A stretch of 64,000 nucleotides of DNA from CAVQJU01 sp963712905 (lineage in GTDB: Bacteria > Acidobacteriota > Vicinamibacteria > Vicinamibacterales > CAVVIG01): positions 186,001-250,000 of the forward strand of contig CAVQJU010000009.1 in the NCBI GenBank assembly GCA_963712905.1, in the 5' to 3' direction. Each line of letters starts with the position of its first letter. Position 1 is the first letter of the stretch. The notes under the pieces were generated by a model. It saw only the letters and a program-made list of their open reading frames with translations, was not told where the DNA came from and ran no database searches. The position numbers were made by a program, and so were the translations under genes. Below are positions 49,911 through 61,600 of this stretch, piece by piece.

Positions 49911-50855
49911 ATGACCGATGCTCCGCTCGGCCGTCGCGCGTTTCTCACGAAAGCCACCCTCCTGGCACTTTCGTTCGACGCCGTGGCCGCCGCGGCCGCC
50001 AGTTCGAAGGCGGCCTACGATCCCGGCGCCAGATTCGACCTCGACGTCAGCGAGACGGAACTGCGGCGCAATGCGGCGGGCCGGATGCTGATGGCCCGGG
50101 TCTACCAGCCGAAGGGACCCGGACCCTTTCCCATCGTGCTCGATCTGCACGGCGGCGCGTGGAACAACAAGGATCGGTTCGCCGAGGAACCGATGGACCG
50201 TGCCCTGGCGGCCAGCGGGCTGCTGGTGGTTGCCATCGACATGACGCTCGCGCCTGAAGCGCCGTACCCCGCGAGCATCCAGGACGCCAACTTCGCCGTG
50301 CGCTGGCTCAAGGCGAAGGGCGCGTCGTGGCGGGGCGATCCGTCAAAAATCGGGGTGTACGGGAGCTCGAGCGGCGGCCACGTCGCGGAGCTGCTCGGCA
50401 TGCGGCCGCGCGATCCGCGCTACAGCGCCCATTCGCTTCCTGAGGCCGCGAACGTTGACGCGACCATCGCGTATGCCGCGATGCGCTCGCCCGTCAGCAA
50501 CCCTGTCGCGCGCTTCCAGAACGCGGAGGCGCTGAAGCGCGACGTCATGGTGAAGAACCACACCACGTTCTTCAAGCCGTGGGACACGATCCACGAAAGC
50601 AACCCGCAGGAGATCCTGGAGCGGCGCGAACCGGTGAGCCTGGTCCCGCTGCTGATCATGCAGGGCGCGCTCGACGACAACGTGCGTCCGGCCGTTCAGG
50701 AACAGTTCGCCGCGACCTACAAGAAGGCCGGCGGCGCCTGCGAGTTCCACGTCTTCGAAGGCTGCGAGCACGAATGGGTGGCCAGGCCGGGGCCGCAGAC
50801 CGATCGCGCTCGCGAGATGGTCAAAGCGTTCATCGCGCGCCAGGTGAACGTCTGA
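49911..50855 (+). CDS. Exported alpha/beta-hydrolase (esterase)
   Basis: A 314-residue protein after AAGGAGG. N-terminus RRAFLTKATLLALSFDAVAAAA is a Tat-like leader with a weak motif. Oxyanion-hole HGGAWNN, nucleophile elbow G151-S-S-S-G155 with S153, Asp in GALDDNV and His in CEHEW complete the triad. The HGG pattern is that of hormone-sensitive-lipase/acetyl-xylan-esterase-like hydrolases. It ends 2 bases before the tannase-family gene, and the two are likely co-transcribed for release of ester-linked plant or aromatic acids. Confidence 0.87.
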   Translation: MTDAPLGRRAFLTKATLLALSFDAVAAAAASSKAAYDPGARFDLDVSETELRRNAAGRMLMARVYQPKGPGPFPIVLDLHGGAWNNKDRFAEEPMDRALAASGLLVVAIDMTLAPEAPYPASIQDANFAVRWLKAKGASWRGDPSKIGVYGSSSGGHVAELLGMRPRDPRYSAHSLPEAANVDATIAYAAMRSPVSNPVARFQNAEALKRDVMVKNHTTFFKPWDTIHESNPQEILERREPVSLVPLLIMQGALDDNVRPAVQEQFAATYKKAGGACEFHVFEGCEHEWVARPGPQTDRAREMVKAFIARQVNV

Positions 50856-50857
50856 TC

Positions 50858-52387
50858 ATGCGAACCGCGGCGGCGACGGCCTTCGCATGTGCGCTCGCCC
50901 TGTTCCCGGTGGTGTCGGCGGAAAACCGGGCGGCTTCCGCTGCGGCCTGTGAGAACCTGGCCCGCTCGCTCTCCCTTCCGGACACGGCAGTCACGCTGAG
51001 TCAGGCCGTCGGGGCAGGGAGGTTCGTGCCGCCGGGCGGAGGCGCGGCGGCTGCAAAGGCCGCGGCGGCGCTTCCGGCGTTCTGTCGCGTGACGCTGAAG
51101 ATCGCGCCGTCGGCGGATTCGGACATCAAATCTGAAGTCTGGCTGCCGATGTCGGGTTGGAACGGCAAGTTTCTGCAGGTCGGCAACGGTGCCTGGGGCG
51201 GGTCAATTCAATACGGACCGCTCGGCGACGCGCTGCGCCGCGGCTATGCGGCGGCCTCGACCGACACCGGGCACACGGGGACGGACGCCAGCTTTGTGAT
51301 GGGCCACCCGGAGAAGCTGATCGATTTCGGGTATCGCTCGGTCCACGAAACCGCGGTGCAGGGCAAGGCGACGGTTGCGGCGCTTTACGGAGAGAAGCCG
51401 CGTCTGTCGTATTTCAACGGCTGCTCGGGCGGCGGCCGGATGTCCTTCATGGAAGCGCAGCGCTTTCCCGGAGATTTCGACGGCATCATCGCGGGCGCGC
51501 CTGGATACAACCGGACCGACGTGGCGTTTCAGACGCTCGGCATGGCGCAGGCGACACATGTCAGCCCGGAGAGCTTCATTCCCGCCGGCAAGTACCAGGT
51601 GCTGCACCAGGCGGCGCTCGACACCTGCGACGCGCTCGACGGGCTGAAGGACGGCCTGATCGCCGACCCATCGGCGTGCCGGTTCGACCCGGCGGCGCTC
51701 GAGTGCAAGACCGGTGATGGACCCGGGTGCCTGACGAAGGCGCAGGTCGCTGCCGCGCGCCGCATCTACGCGCCCGTTGTCGACCCGAAGACGGGCGCAC
51801 AGATTTCAAGCGGCCTCGAACCCGGGAGCGAACTGCAGTGGGGCTCGGTCGCCGGTGGCCAGCCGCATTCCATGTACAACGATCTCCTCCGGTTCGTGGT
51901 CATGAAGGATCCCAACTGGGACTACCGGACGCTCGATGTCGGCCGGCAGCTCGAAGCGGCGCGTCAGGCCGATCGCGGCATCCTGGCCGCCACGTCAACC
52001 GACCTCACGCCGTTTGTCAGCCGCGGCGGAAAGCTCCTGATGTACCACGGCTGGGCGGATCAGAATATTCCGCCGCGCGAGTCGGTCAACTACTACAACG
52101 GCGTCATGAAGACGATGGGCGGAGACAAGGTGGCAGGGGCCGTCCGCCTGTTCATGGTGCCGGGGATGGGACACTGCGGCGGCGGGGACGGTCCCAACGA
52201 GTTCGACATGCTCGCCGCTCTCGAGCAGTGGCGCGAGCAGGGGAAGGCCCCGTCCGAGATCCTCGCCTCGCAAGTGATCGAAGGGCGCGTCACGCGGACG
52301 CGTCCGCTCTGTCCGTATCCGCAGATTGCCAGATACAAAGGGACCGGCAGCATCGATCGCGCCGAGAACTTCGTCTGCGCTCGCTGA
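50858..52387 (+). CDS. Exported tannase/feruloyl-esterase-family hydrolase
   Basis: A 509-residue protein with a signal peptide (1-21). The family signature is clear: WNGKFLQVGNGAWGGSI, STDTGHTG, the nucleophile motif YFNGCSGGGRMSFMEAQRFPGDFDGIIAGAP (S190), LMYHGWADQNIPP (catalytic Asp) and VPGMGHCGGG (catalytic His). Cysteines on either side of Ser and His could form the disulfide typical of tannases. Substrates are gallate, ferulate or related aromatic esters; MHETase is in the same family. Operon partner of the preceding esterase. Confidence 0.92.
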   Translation: MRTAAATAFACALALFPVVSAENRAASAAACENLARSLSLPDTAVTLSQAVGAGRFVPPGGGAAAAKAAAALPAFCRVTLKIAPSADSDIKSEVWLPMSGWNGKFLQVGNGAWGGSIQYGPLGDALRRGYAAASTDTGHTGTDASFVMGHPEKLIDFGYRSVHETAVQGKATVAALYGEKPRLSYFNGCSGGGRMSFMEAQRFPGDFDGIIAGAPGYNRTDVAFQTLGMAQATHVSPESFIPAGKYQVLHQAALDTCDALDGLKDGLIADPSACRFDPAALECKTGDGPGCLTKAQVAAARRIYAPVVDPKTGAQISSGLEPGSELQWGSVAGGQPHSMYNDLLRFVVMKDPNWDYRTLDVGRQLEAARQADRGILAATSTDLTPFVSRGGKLLMYHGWADQNIPPRESVNYYNGVMKTMGGDKVAGAVRLFMVPGMGHCGGGDGPNEFDMLAALEQWREQGKAPSEILASQVIEGRVTRTRPLCPYPQIARYKGTGSIDRAENFVCAR

Positions 52388-52643
52388 ATCCCACTCTTCT
52401 CTCTGACTCCTCGCCAGTAACAACATTGTCGTACCGCAAGTTCTGCGCGACGCAATGTTCGTCGTGCGGTTGACTTTAGTACGTCGAGACCGCTCCACGA
52501 AAAAATTCTGCGAAGCGCAGTGAATGTTTTCGAGCGTGGACCGCGAAATCGGCCTGATTACTGTTGTGCTCGCTCTTTGAGTCGGGCATAGTGTGGCGCT
52601 CACGTTGTGGCGAGTCCGCAGACCACCCAATGAGAATCGTTTG
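52388..52643 (+). promoter_or_regulatory. Gene-free region before the giant surface protein
   Basis: 256 bp without a supported gene, richer in A/T than its surroundings. It contains two related 17-mers (TTCTGCGCGACGCAATG near 52440 and TTCTGCGAAGCGCAGTG near 52507); the second forms a CTGCG/CGCAG hairpin. They might be operator half-sites. There is no clear -10/-35 pair or ribosome-binding site for ATG 52644. Confidence 0.4.
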
Positions 52644-55600
52644 ATGCCTCGCAGGCATCTCCTGGTCACGATCGCATTCACGATTGCGGCTTCTCTTTCA
52701 GGTCACGCACAGTCTGGGGTGTCGCTGAGTTCTGCGGCGTCGCCGAGCGCCGGCCAGCCCGGCATTCAGAGCATCAGCGTGACCGGTTCGGGTTTTCCTG
52801 CCGGCACGATCGCGCCCGCGGACGTCACGGTCGTCGTGGAGCCGGCTTCGGGCGGAGCTTCCAGTTCGACGCAGGCGAGTGCCGTTGCCACGGTGCTGGG
52901 CACCACGCGGCGCGTCACGTTTCAGATCCCCGCCTCTATCTCGGTCAATGTACCGACCGCGTATCTCGTCTCGATCTCCGGCCGCACGACCACGGGGGTC
53001 GCGTTTGCCAGTACGAACAAGGCCAGCCTGACGGTCAATCCTCAGGCCCGCATCGTCTCGCTCACACCGGGTAGCGTCCTGCCAGGTTCAACGACATCCA
53101 TCGCGATCGCCACCCAGTACACGAACTTCGTCCAGGGCGCGACGCAGGCGAGCTTCGGACCAGGCGTGTCGGTCGGCGGTGGAGCGGCGGGCGGTTTCGG
53201 CCTCGTGACCGTGCTTTCGCCGACGAGTGCGACGGCACAGATCGCCGTCAGCGCGACGGCGGCGAGCGGATTTCGGTCGGTGACGGTGAAGACCGGCGTG
53301 CAGGCGGCGATGCTTGCGAATGGGATAAACGTCGGGACATCCCCGCCAGCCAATCAGCCGCCTCTCATCACGTCGGTCGCGATCACCGCGGCAATCGTGG
53401 GACAACCCTGCACCTACCAGGTGCAGGCAACCGACCCTGACGGCGACGGACTGCAATTCGCGCTCACTCAGGCGCCGGCGGGGATGACAGTGAGTGCGAC
53501 GGGTTTGATCGCCTGGACACCCACCGCCGCGCAGACCGGCCCGCAGAGCGTCAGCCTCGATGTGACCGATGGGCGCGGCGGCAAAGCGACACAGTCGTTT
53601 GCCGTGACCGTGGCCGCGGCCAATCGTCCGCCGGTGATCACGTCCTCGGCGATCGGCGTTGGCACGGCCGGGTCTGCGTATGCCTATCAGGTCGTGGCCA
53701 CCGATCCCGATGGTGATGCATTGAGCTATCAACTCACGCAGGCGCCGAGCGGGATGACGGTGAGCGCGACCGGGTTGATTGCCTGGACGCCGACGGCCGC
53801 ACAGACCGGCCCCCAGAGCGTCAGCCTCGACGTGATGGACGGACGCGGCGGGAAGGCGACCCAGGCGTTCACGGTCACCGTGGCCGCGGCCAATCGTCCG
53901 CCGGTGATCACCTCCTCGGCGATCGGCACCGGTGCGGAAGCGTCGCCGTATGCCTACCAGATCGTCGCGACCGATCCCGATGGTGACGCCCTGAGCTACC
54001 AGCTCACACAAGCGCCGAGCGGGATGACGGTCAGCGCGACCGGGTTGATTGCCTGGACGCCGACGGCCGCACAGACCGGCCCGCAGAGTGTCAGCCTCGA
54101 CGTGACGGACGGGCGCGGCGGCAAGGCGACGCAGACGTTCACGGTCACCGTGGCGGCGGCCAATCGCCCGCCGGTGATCACGTCTTCGGCGATCGGCGTG
54201 GGCACGGCCGGCTCCGCGTACAGCTACCAGGTCGTGGCCACCGATCCCGATGGCGACGCGCTGACCTACCAACTTACCCAGGCGCCGAGCGGGATGACGG
54301 TGAGCGCGACCGGGTTGATTGCCTGGACGCCGACGGCCGCACAGACCGGCCCCCAGAGCGTCAGCCTCGACGTGACGGACGGACGCGGCGGCAAGGCGAC
54401 GCAGACGTTCACGGTCACCGTGGCGGCGGCCAATCGCCCGCCGGTGATCACGTCTTCGGCGATCGGCGTCGGCACGGCCGGGTCTGCGTATGCCTACCAG
54501 GTCGTGGCCACCGATCCCGATGGCGATGCGCTGAGCTACCAACTCACGCAGGCGCCGAGCGGGATGACGGTGAGCGCGACCGGGTTGATTGCGTGGACGC
54601 CGACGGCCGCACAGACCGGCCCGCAGAGCGTCAGCCTCGACGTGACGGACGGGCGCGGCGGCAAGGCGACGCAGGCGTTCACGATCACCGTGGCCGCGGC
54701 GAATCGCCCGCCGGTGATCACGTCTTCGACGATCGGGGTCGGCGCGGAAGCGTCGCCGTATGCCTACCAGATCGTCGCGACCGATCCCGATGGTGACGCC
54801 CTGAGCTACCAGCTCACACAAGCGCCGAGCGGGATGACGGTCAGCGCGACCGGGTTGATTGCCTGGACGCCGACGGCCGCACAGACCGGCCCCCAGAGCG
54901 TCAGCCTCGACGTAACGGACGGGCGCGGCGGGAAAGCGACGCAGGCGTTCACGGTCACCGTGGCGGCAGCGAATCGCCCGCCGGTAATCACGTCTTCAGC
55001 GATCGGGGTCGGCGCGGAAGCGTCGCCGTATGCCTACCAGATCGTCGCGACCGATCCCGATGGTGACGCCCTGAGCTACCAGCTCACACAAGCGCCGAGC
55101 GGGATGACGGTCAGCGCGACGGGGTTGATTGCCTGGACGCCCGCGGCGGGGCAGACCGGTCCGCAGAGCGTCAGCCTCGACGTGACGGATGGACGCGGCG
55201 GGAAAGCGACGCAGGCGTTCACGGTCACCGTGGCGGCGGCCAACCGCCCGCCGGTGATCACGTCCTCGGCGATCGGCGTGGGCACGGCCGGGTCGCCGTA
55301 TGCCTACCAGGTCGTCGCCAGCGATCCCGATGGCGATGCGCTGAGCTACCAACTCACACAGGACGCCGAGCGGAATGACGGTGAGCGCGACCGGGCTGAT
55401 TACCTGGACGCCCACGGCCGCACAAACCGGCCCGCAGAGTGTCAGCCTCGACGTGACCGATGGGCACGGCGGCAAGGCGATTCAGGCGTTCACGGTAACA
55501 GTCTCGGATGCAGGTTCGGGGCCGAACCACGCGCCGACCGCGAGCCCGGGTGGGCCCTATACGGGCGAAACGAATGTGGCGGTGCTCGTTGACGGGACTG

Positions 55601-58600
55601 CCTCGAACGATCCGGACGGCGACACACTGACGTACTCATGGGACTTCGGCGACGGCTCCGCGACGAGCACCAATCCGAAGCCGTCGCACATTTACACTCA
55701 GGCCGGCACGTACACAATATCGCTGACCGTCAGCGATGGCCGGGGCGGCAGTCAGACGGCCACGACGACGGCCGCGCTGACGGCTGTTGCGGACAGGGTT
55801 CCGCCGGTCGTGTCTCTCAGCGGCCCCAGGGAAGCGCTGCCCGGCGCACAGGTCATGATGGTCGCGAGCGTAACCGACAACGTCGGGGTCGCCTCCGTCA
55901 CGCTCGACGTCAACGGCGCCGATCCGATTGAAGTGTCAGCGCCGCCGTACCAGCGTCTCGTCACCGTACCCGACTTCGCGACGCCAGGGGCGACGCTGGC
56001 GATCGGCGCCAGGGCGCGCGATGCCGCCGGCAACACCGGGACGGCCACCGCCGAAGTCACGATCGTTGCCGAACCCGATACGGTGAAGCCGGCCGTGGCG
56101 CTGAAAGCGCCGCCGCAGGCGGCGCCCGGCGCGGTGCTGACGATCGCGGCGACGGCGTCTGACAACGTCGGTGTCGCGTCGGTGATTCTGTTGACGAACG
56201 GCACCGTCTTCGCTTCGCTCACGGCGACGCCGTACGAGGCGACGTACGTCGTTCCGGCCAATGCCCCCGTGGGCGCGTCGCTGACAGTTTCCGCGCAGGC
56301 GATAGACGGCGCCGGCAATCGAGCGACCAGCACCGTCGCGGTCTTGATCGTGCAGGCGGCCGACACGACGCCGCCCACCGTGGCTCTTACCGCACCGTCA
56401 ACTGCTCAGCCCGGAACGGCGGTTCCCATTTCCGCAACCGCGAACGACGCAATAGGCATCGAGTCGGTCCGCTTCTTCCTCGACGGCACTCCGATCGCGA
56501 CGGTTTTGGAAACGCCTTACACCGCTGTGCTGACGGTTCCACCGGGGGTGGTTGCCGGCACACGGCTTCGCGTCGAAGCGCGCGCTTCCGACTTTTCGGG
56601 TCTGCAAGCTTTCTCTTCGAAGGACATCGACATCGTTGCCGCCGGGGAAGGGGTCGTCACGGGAAAAGTGGTCGACGACGGCAGCGGGCTGCCCCTCGCG
56701 GGCGCGAGTGTCGCGCTTGTCGGCAAGGACGCCCGCGGCGTGCCGTACGCGCAAACGACTGTTTCAGACTCCCACGGCCGGTACGTGATTCACGCAACCG
56801 AAGGAACCGGGACGGTGTCGATTACCCGGGACGGGTGGTCGGCCCTCGATCGAGTGGCGCTCGTCAAATCACGGGTCGCCGTCGAGGTCGTCGATGCACG
56901 CCTCGCAACCGTTGCGCCCGGCGTGGCGATCACGGCGCTTTCAGGAGGAGTGGTGAAGGGCGACGGCCTGTCCTTCCTGCAGGTGTGGCGGCGTGAAGTA
57001 TCCGCGCTGGAAGATCCATCGCTGGCCGACCCGGCGCTCGGCGGTCCCGACGCTACGCTCAGGATTCCGCCAGGCGCGCTGGCCGCGAACACGACGATGA
57101 CGCTGTCGCCGCTCAGCCGTCAGGCGCTGGCCGGCCTGCTGCCGGTCGGGTGGACGCCGATCGCGATCGTCGACGTCGCCCCCCACGGAACCGTGCTGGC
57201 GGACGGAGTCACGCTCACGGCTCCGAATCCATTCAACCTGAAGGCCGGCACATCGGTCGTGTTCGCCCGATGGGACGACCAGGTCCGTTCGTGGCGTGCG
57301 GCGGGGACGGGCACTCTCGCGCAGGACAAAGCCGCGCTCGAAGGGACCGTTCCGGTTGCCGGCCAGTACGCGTGGCTCGTCGCCGATGCGGTTCCGGCCG
57401 TACCGCCGCAGCCGGCGCCCGGAGATCTCATCGCGGGAGTTGATCCTGCCCTGATTCCGCTCGACGTGACGGCCGTCGTGGATCCGCAGCCGCGCGTCAT
57501 CTTTTACAAACCAGGCGTCAAGTCCGACGTGCGCGGAACGGTGACAACGACCGGCGTTCGACTGTCGAGCGGCACTATCGTCAAGGCGAGGATCATCGAG
57601 TTCTATCAGTTTGTCTCCCTCGCGGAGCTGCACCTCGAGCCGGTCGAACAGGACCTGGTGCTGTACCAGATTCCTGGCGGCGCCTCGCCGGTGATGGCGG
57701 CCGGTTTTCCCGTCTCGCCCAGCCTGGCATTCGAGCCGCTCTCGCTCCAGAAGGGCATCATCACCGTCGAGCTGCGGGCGCCCGAGGAGGCGGTTCACGA
57801 AATCACGCTGGTGGGCGGCGATGGCGGAAGCGTCACGGCGCCGACCGGGGAACGTCTCGACGTGGCGGCCGGTAGCGTGGCGGCAACACTGCCGCTCGAG
57901 CTCAGGCGGATTGCCGCCGGCGAACTCGGCGCCGCGGTGCCGCCTGGTTTCGAATTGATGGGGGCCGCATCGGTCTCGTTCGCCAATGTGCTGGCCGCGC
58001 CGGCGACGCTTTCCATTCCGCGCCCCGCGGCGGCGGGCGATACCGATACCTTCCTCTTTGCGCGCATGCAGGAGCTGCGAGGCGAGACGCGGTTCGTCCT
58101 GGTTGGCGTGGCGGCAGCCGTCAACGATCGACTCGTGACCCAGACGACGCTGGCGGGGACAGACGTGACGTTCGAAGGTGTCAGGACGCCGGGGCGCTAT
58201 GTGTTTCTGCGCGCGGTGAACCCGGTGGCGTTCGCAGCCGGCATCGTCACCGGGGCGGGCGGGAATCCCTTCGCCGGCGCGCTGCTCACGAGCAGCAACC
58301 TGTCGATTGTGTCGCTGTCGCAATCGACGACGGGCCGCCACATTTCTGCAATTGCCCTCGGAGACGTCACGCTTACGGCTCTCGATATGGAGAAGACCGA
58401 CAGCGTCAGCGTGCAGGGGGCCACTTCGGTGCCGAGGCAGGTGATCGCGCTCGACCTCGCGCTGCTGGCCCGGCCGCCGACTGTGACGTCGGTCACGCCG
58501 TCGAACGGCGCCGTGAACATCGCCCTCGCCGATCCCATCGTCATCCATTTCTCCAGCCCGATCGATCCGGCAACCGCGACACTCCAGACCGTTCAGCTCA

Positions 58601-61600
58601 CCTCGAGCGCCGGCATCGTCATCGGCGCGCTGGCGATGACGTCGAACAACACCGTCGCGACGTTCCGTGCGGTGGACGCGCTCCAGCCCAATACGGCGTA
58701 CACGCTGACGTTGACCCAGGCCATCAAGGATCCGTTCGGACGATCGCTGCCGTCGGTGTTTGCCACGACGTTCACGAGCCTCGACACGGTTGCGCCGCCG
58801 CCTCCGCCAGCGGGGACCATTGCGGCGACGATTCCCGGCACTGACTTCAAGACAACCATTACCGCGACCCAGGGGACGGCCGGCGCGCACGACACGGTGT
58901 TCATCAAGAACGTCACCAGGGGAACGTTCACGCCGGTCGTGCTGGATCCAAACGGCGGATTCGTTGTCAAAGTTTCGGCCGGGATTACCGACAAGCTCCA
59001 GATCGTCATCCGGGACGCGGCAGGCAATGAGACGGTCGCGGCGCTGCCCGCCTTCCGACAGGTCAACGCGGATGGCAGCGTCTCCCAGGCGGTGACGAGC
59101 GCGGGCGGCCACATCGACGGTCCGGCCGGAATCGGTGTGGACGTGCAGAACGGGACGTTTCCTGACGGCGCGGTCGTGACCGTGACGCCGGCCGCCGAAG
59201 CGGACTTTCCCGTTCCTCTGCTGACCGATGAGCAGCGGCAGTACTTCAGCTACAGCGGGGGGCTGAAGCTCGACTATGGCGGGAAGAAGCCGCAGCTCTA
59301 CCTGAACGTCAGCATCCCCGCCGGGCCGAACGACCACGAGGCCAACCGGTGGATGGTCGTACGGCAGCTGCCGTATGCCGGAGAGACGTTGTACGACGTG
59401 GCCGACACCGCGCGCGTCATCGACGGAAAGATTGCTACGTCGTCGCCGCCGTGCCCGGGTGTGGCCGCGGCGGGCGTGTACGGGTTCCTGAAGGCGAACA
59501 AGGAGCTCAGCGTGCTGACGGGTGCCGGCGGCGTCATCCGGAATCCCGAGGCACTCGATGCGGCCTTCCTGCTGACGGCCGAGGCTGTCGCGGCGAACTC
59601 CGTCGGGGCCTACCTGAGCGGCACCAGCTCGCCAGGTGCCATTGTGGCCGGCATGGACGCTGCGCTCAGCGAGATTCTGCTGGCATCGACGACGTTCTGC
59701 GTCCCGGTGCTGAGCGGGAAGGTTACCGGTGTCCCCAATCAGGTCGTGGTCAGCGTCGATCCCGCCGCGATCGTCCCAGCCGACGTCGAGCTGGTCGTGA
59801 CCAACACCAGTCCAGCCCACCCGGGACTGCCGCGCCACTTCTATCGGCCGTTTCCGGCGCGCATCAGCATCGAAGGTGGTGGGAACGATCCGGTGTCGGT
59901 CCAGGCGCTGGCGCTCGACGGCACCGCGCGCACCATTGCCCCGGCGCTCGTTCAGAAGGCGAGCCGTTCGTTCGTCGCCGTATCGATCACGAACCTCGCC
60001 GGGGACTACCGATCGATCGTCATCGAGAACCGGCAGACCCACAAGCAGCTCGCGGAAGCTCTGACCCGGAAACTCGTCAACGGTCTGCCTGCGCCCGTCA
60101 ATGTGCCGCTCGTGAAGTTGCTGGTCGAGGGCACTCTCGCGGACGGGTTCGACGTCTGGGCGGTGACGACGGCCGGTGTGAAGGTCCCCCTGACGCCGTC
60201 GTCTGTCGCGCCGTACGACGCCGGCGGCGGCAACATGCTGTTTACCGGGATGCGCGCCAGCATCGATCCCACGCCGGACGAGATCGACGCGTACAACGCC
60301 ACGTTGCCACCGGGCGAACCTGGGGTTCAGAGGACCGGTGGTGCGATCAAGGCCTGGATCGAGATTTACCATCGCCAACCGGTGACACCACCGACGACAC
60401 CGGTGACATACCAACTGGTCCTCGTCGATACGATCACGTTGCTCGACGTGGCAGGCAACGTCAACCTGATCGCTGACGGTGGCTTCCAGCTGACCCACGA
60501 CGACGCCGCCGTCGACAGTGTCTACAGGCTCAAAGTCCAGCACCTGGACGGGTTCCTGGACGAGACGCAGTTGCCGCAGTTCCGTGTGACCGTCGTCAAC
60601 CACAAGACGAAGGCGACGGTCCGTCAGTTGCTCGGTCCGGTGCCGGCGAGGACCGACACGACGGTCATCAACGTTTACGACACCAACAGTGCCGAGTCCG
60701 ACTTGCTCACGAGCGTGGCGTCGTTCTCGGACATGGACCCATCGGCGTCGCTCGACATTTCATTGTCGGCGCCAATCGAACGGAACAGTGCGCGCACGTA
60801 TCTGAAACTCCTCGACTCGCACGGGCAGCCTGTCGCCGGCACTGTCGTGTTCGGAAACGAGACCTTGAACGGAGTGGACAGCATCATAGGGTTCATCCCG
60901 AAGAATCCGCTGCCGCTTGGTGAGACGTTCACGCTGTCCCTCGTCGGCGTCGTCGATCTGCTCGGCCGTCCGATTTCGATTCGGGACCCGCTGGACCCGA
61001 TGATTCGAATTCCGGTTCGTACGATCCCGGTGACGACTTTTGCTCCGAGCGTCGAAGCGACGTATTCAGAGCTCAACATCGACGGAACGCCGATTCCATT
61101 TGACGACATTCAGGTTCTGCACGACTTCGACAGCAATGCAAAGCCGCGCATTTCGCTGCTGGCGACGAGCAGCAACGAAAGTGGATTCAAGCTGCACGCG
61201 ATCGATGTCACCACGCCTAGCAGCCCCCTCGAGCTCGGCCAGGCGGGTGGCGGCCATCGGACGCGCCGGCTCGCGCTGCAGATGGACGCGTCCTTTCTGG
61301 TCCATGCGCCCCTGACGTCCTGCAACACGCACATGTTCGGCAACAGGTTCACTGGCAGCCTTGCCGTCGGCACGGCCTCGAACACGGACGATTCGAGCCT
61401 CATGCTCTACGACGTCACGAACCCCGAGGTGCCGTGCACGCTGTCGGCGAAGAAGATCACGACGAATCCGGCCGTGAGCGGCGGCTTCCAGCACGGCACG
61501 TTCCGGACGATGAACCTCGGCGCCGGCGGCGCCGCCTTTCTCAAGACGACGACCGGCTACGCGGCGTACATGGCGATTCGTGAGGTTGGAATTGCCGGCG

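Noticed and set aside
53358..55518. CRISPR array
   Set aside because: The repeats are 270 bp, contiguous, in frame and encode a conserved domain; there are no spacers or cas genes.
56941..60603. A 1,220-codon open frame on the minus strand opposite the giant surface protein
   Set aside because: It is the mirror of a real gene in GC-rich DNA where antisense stops are rare. The product is Arg/Gly/Asp-rich with no domain, signal or ribosome-binding site, while the plus frame has clear domains.
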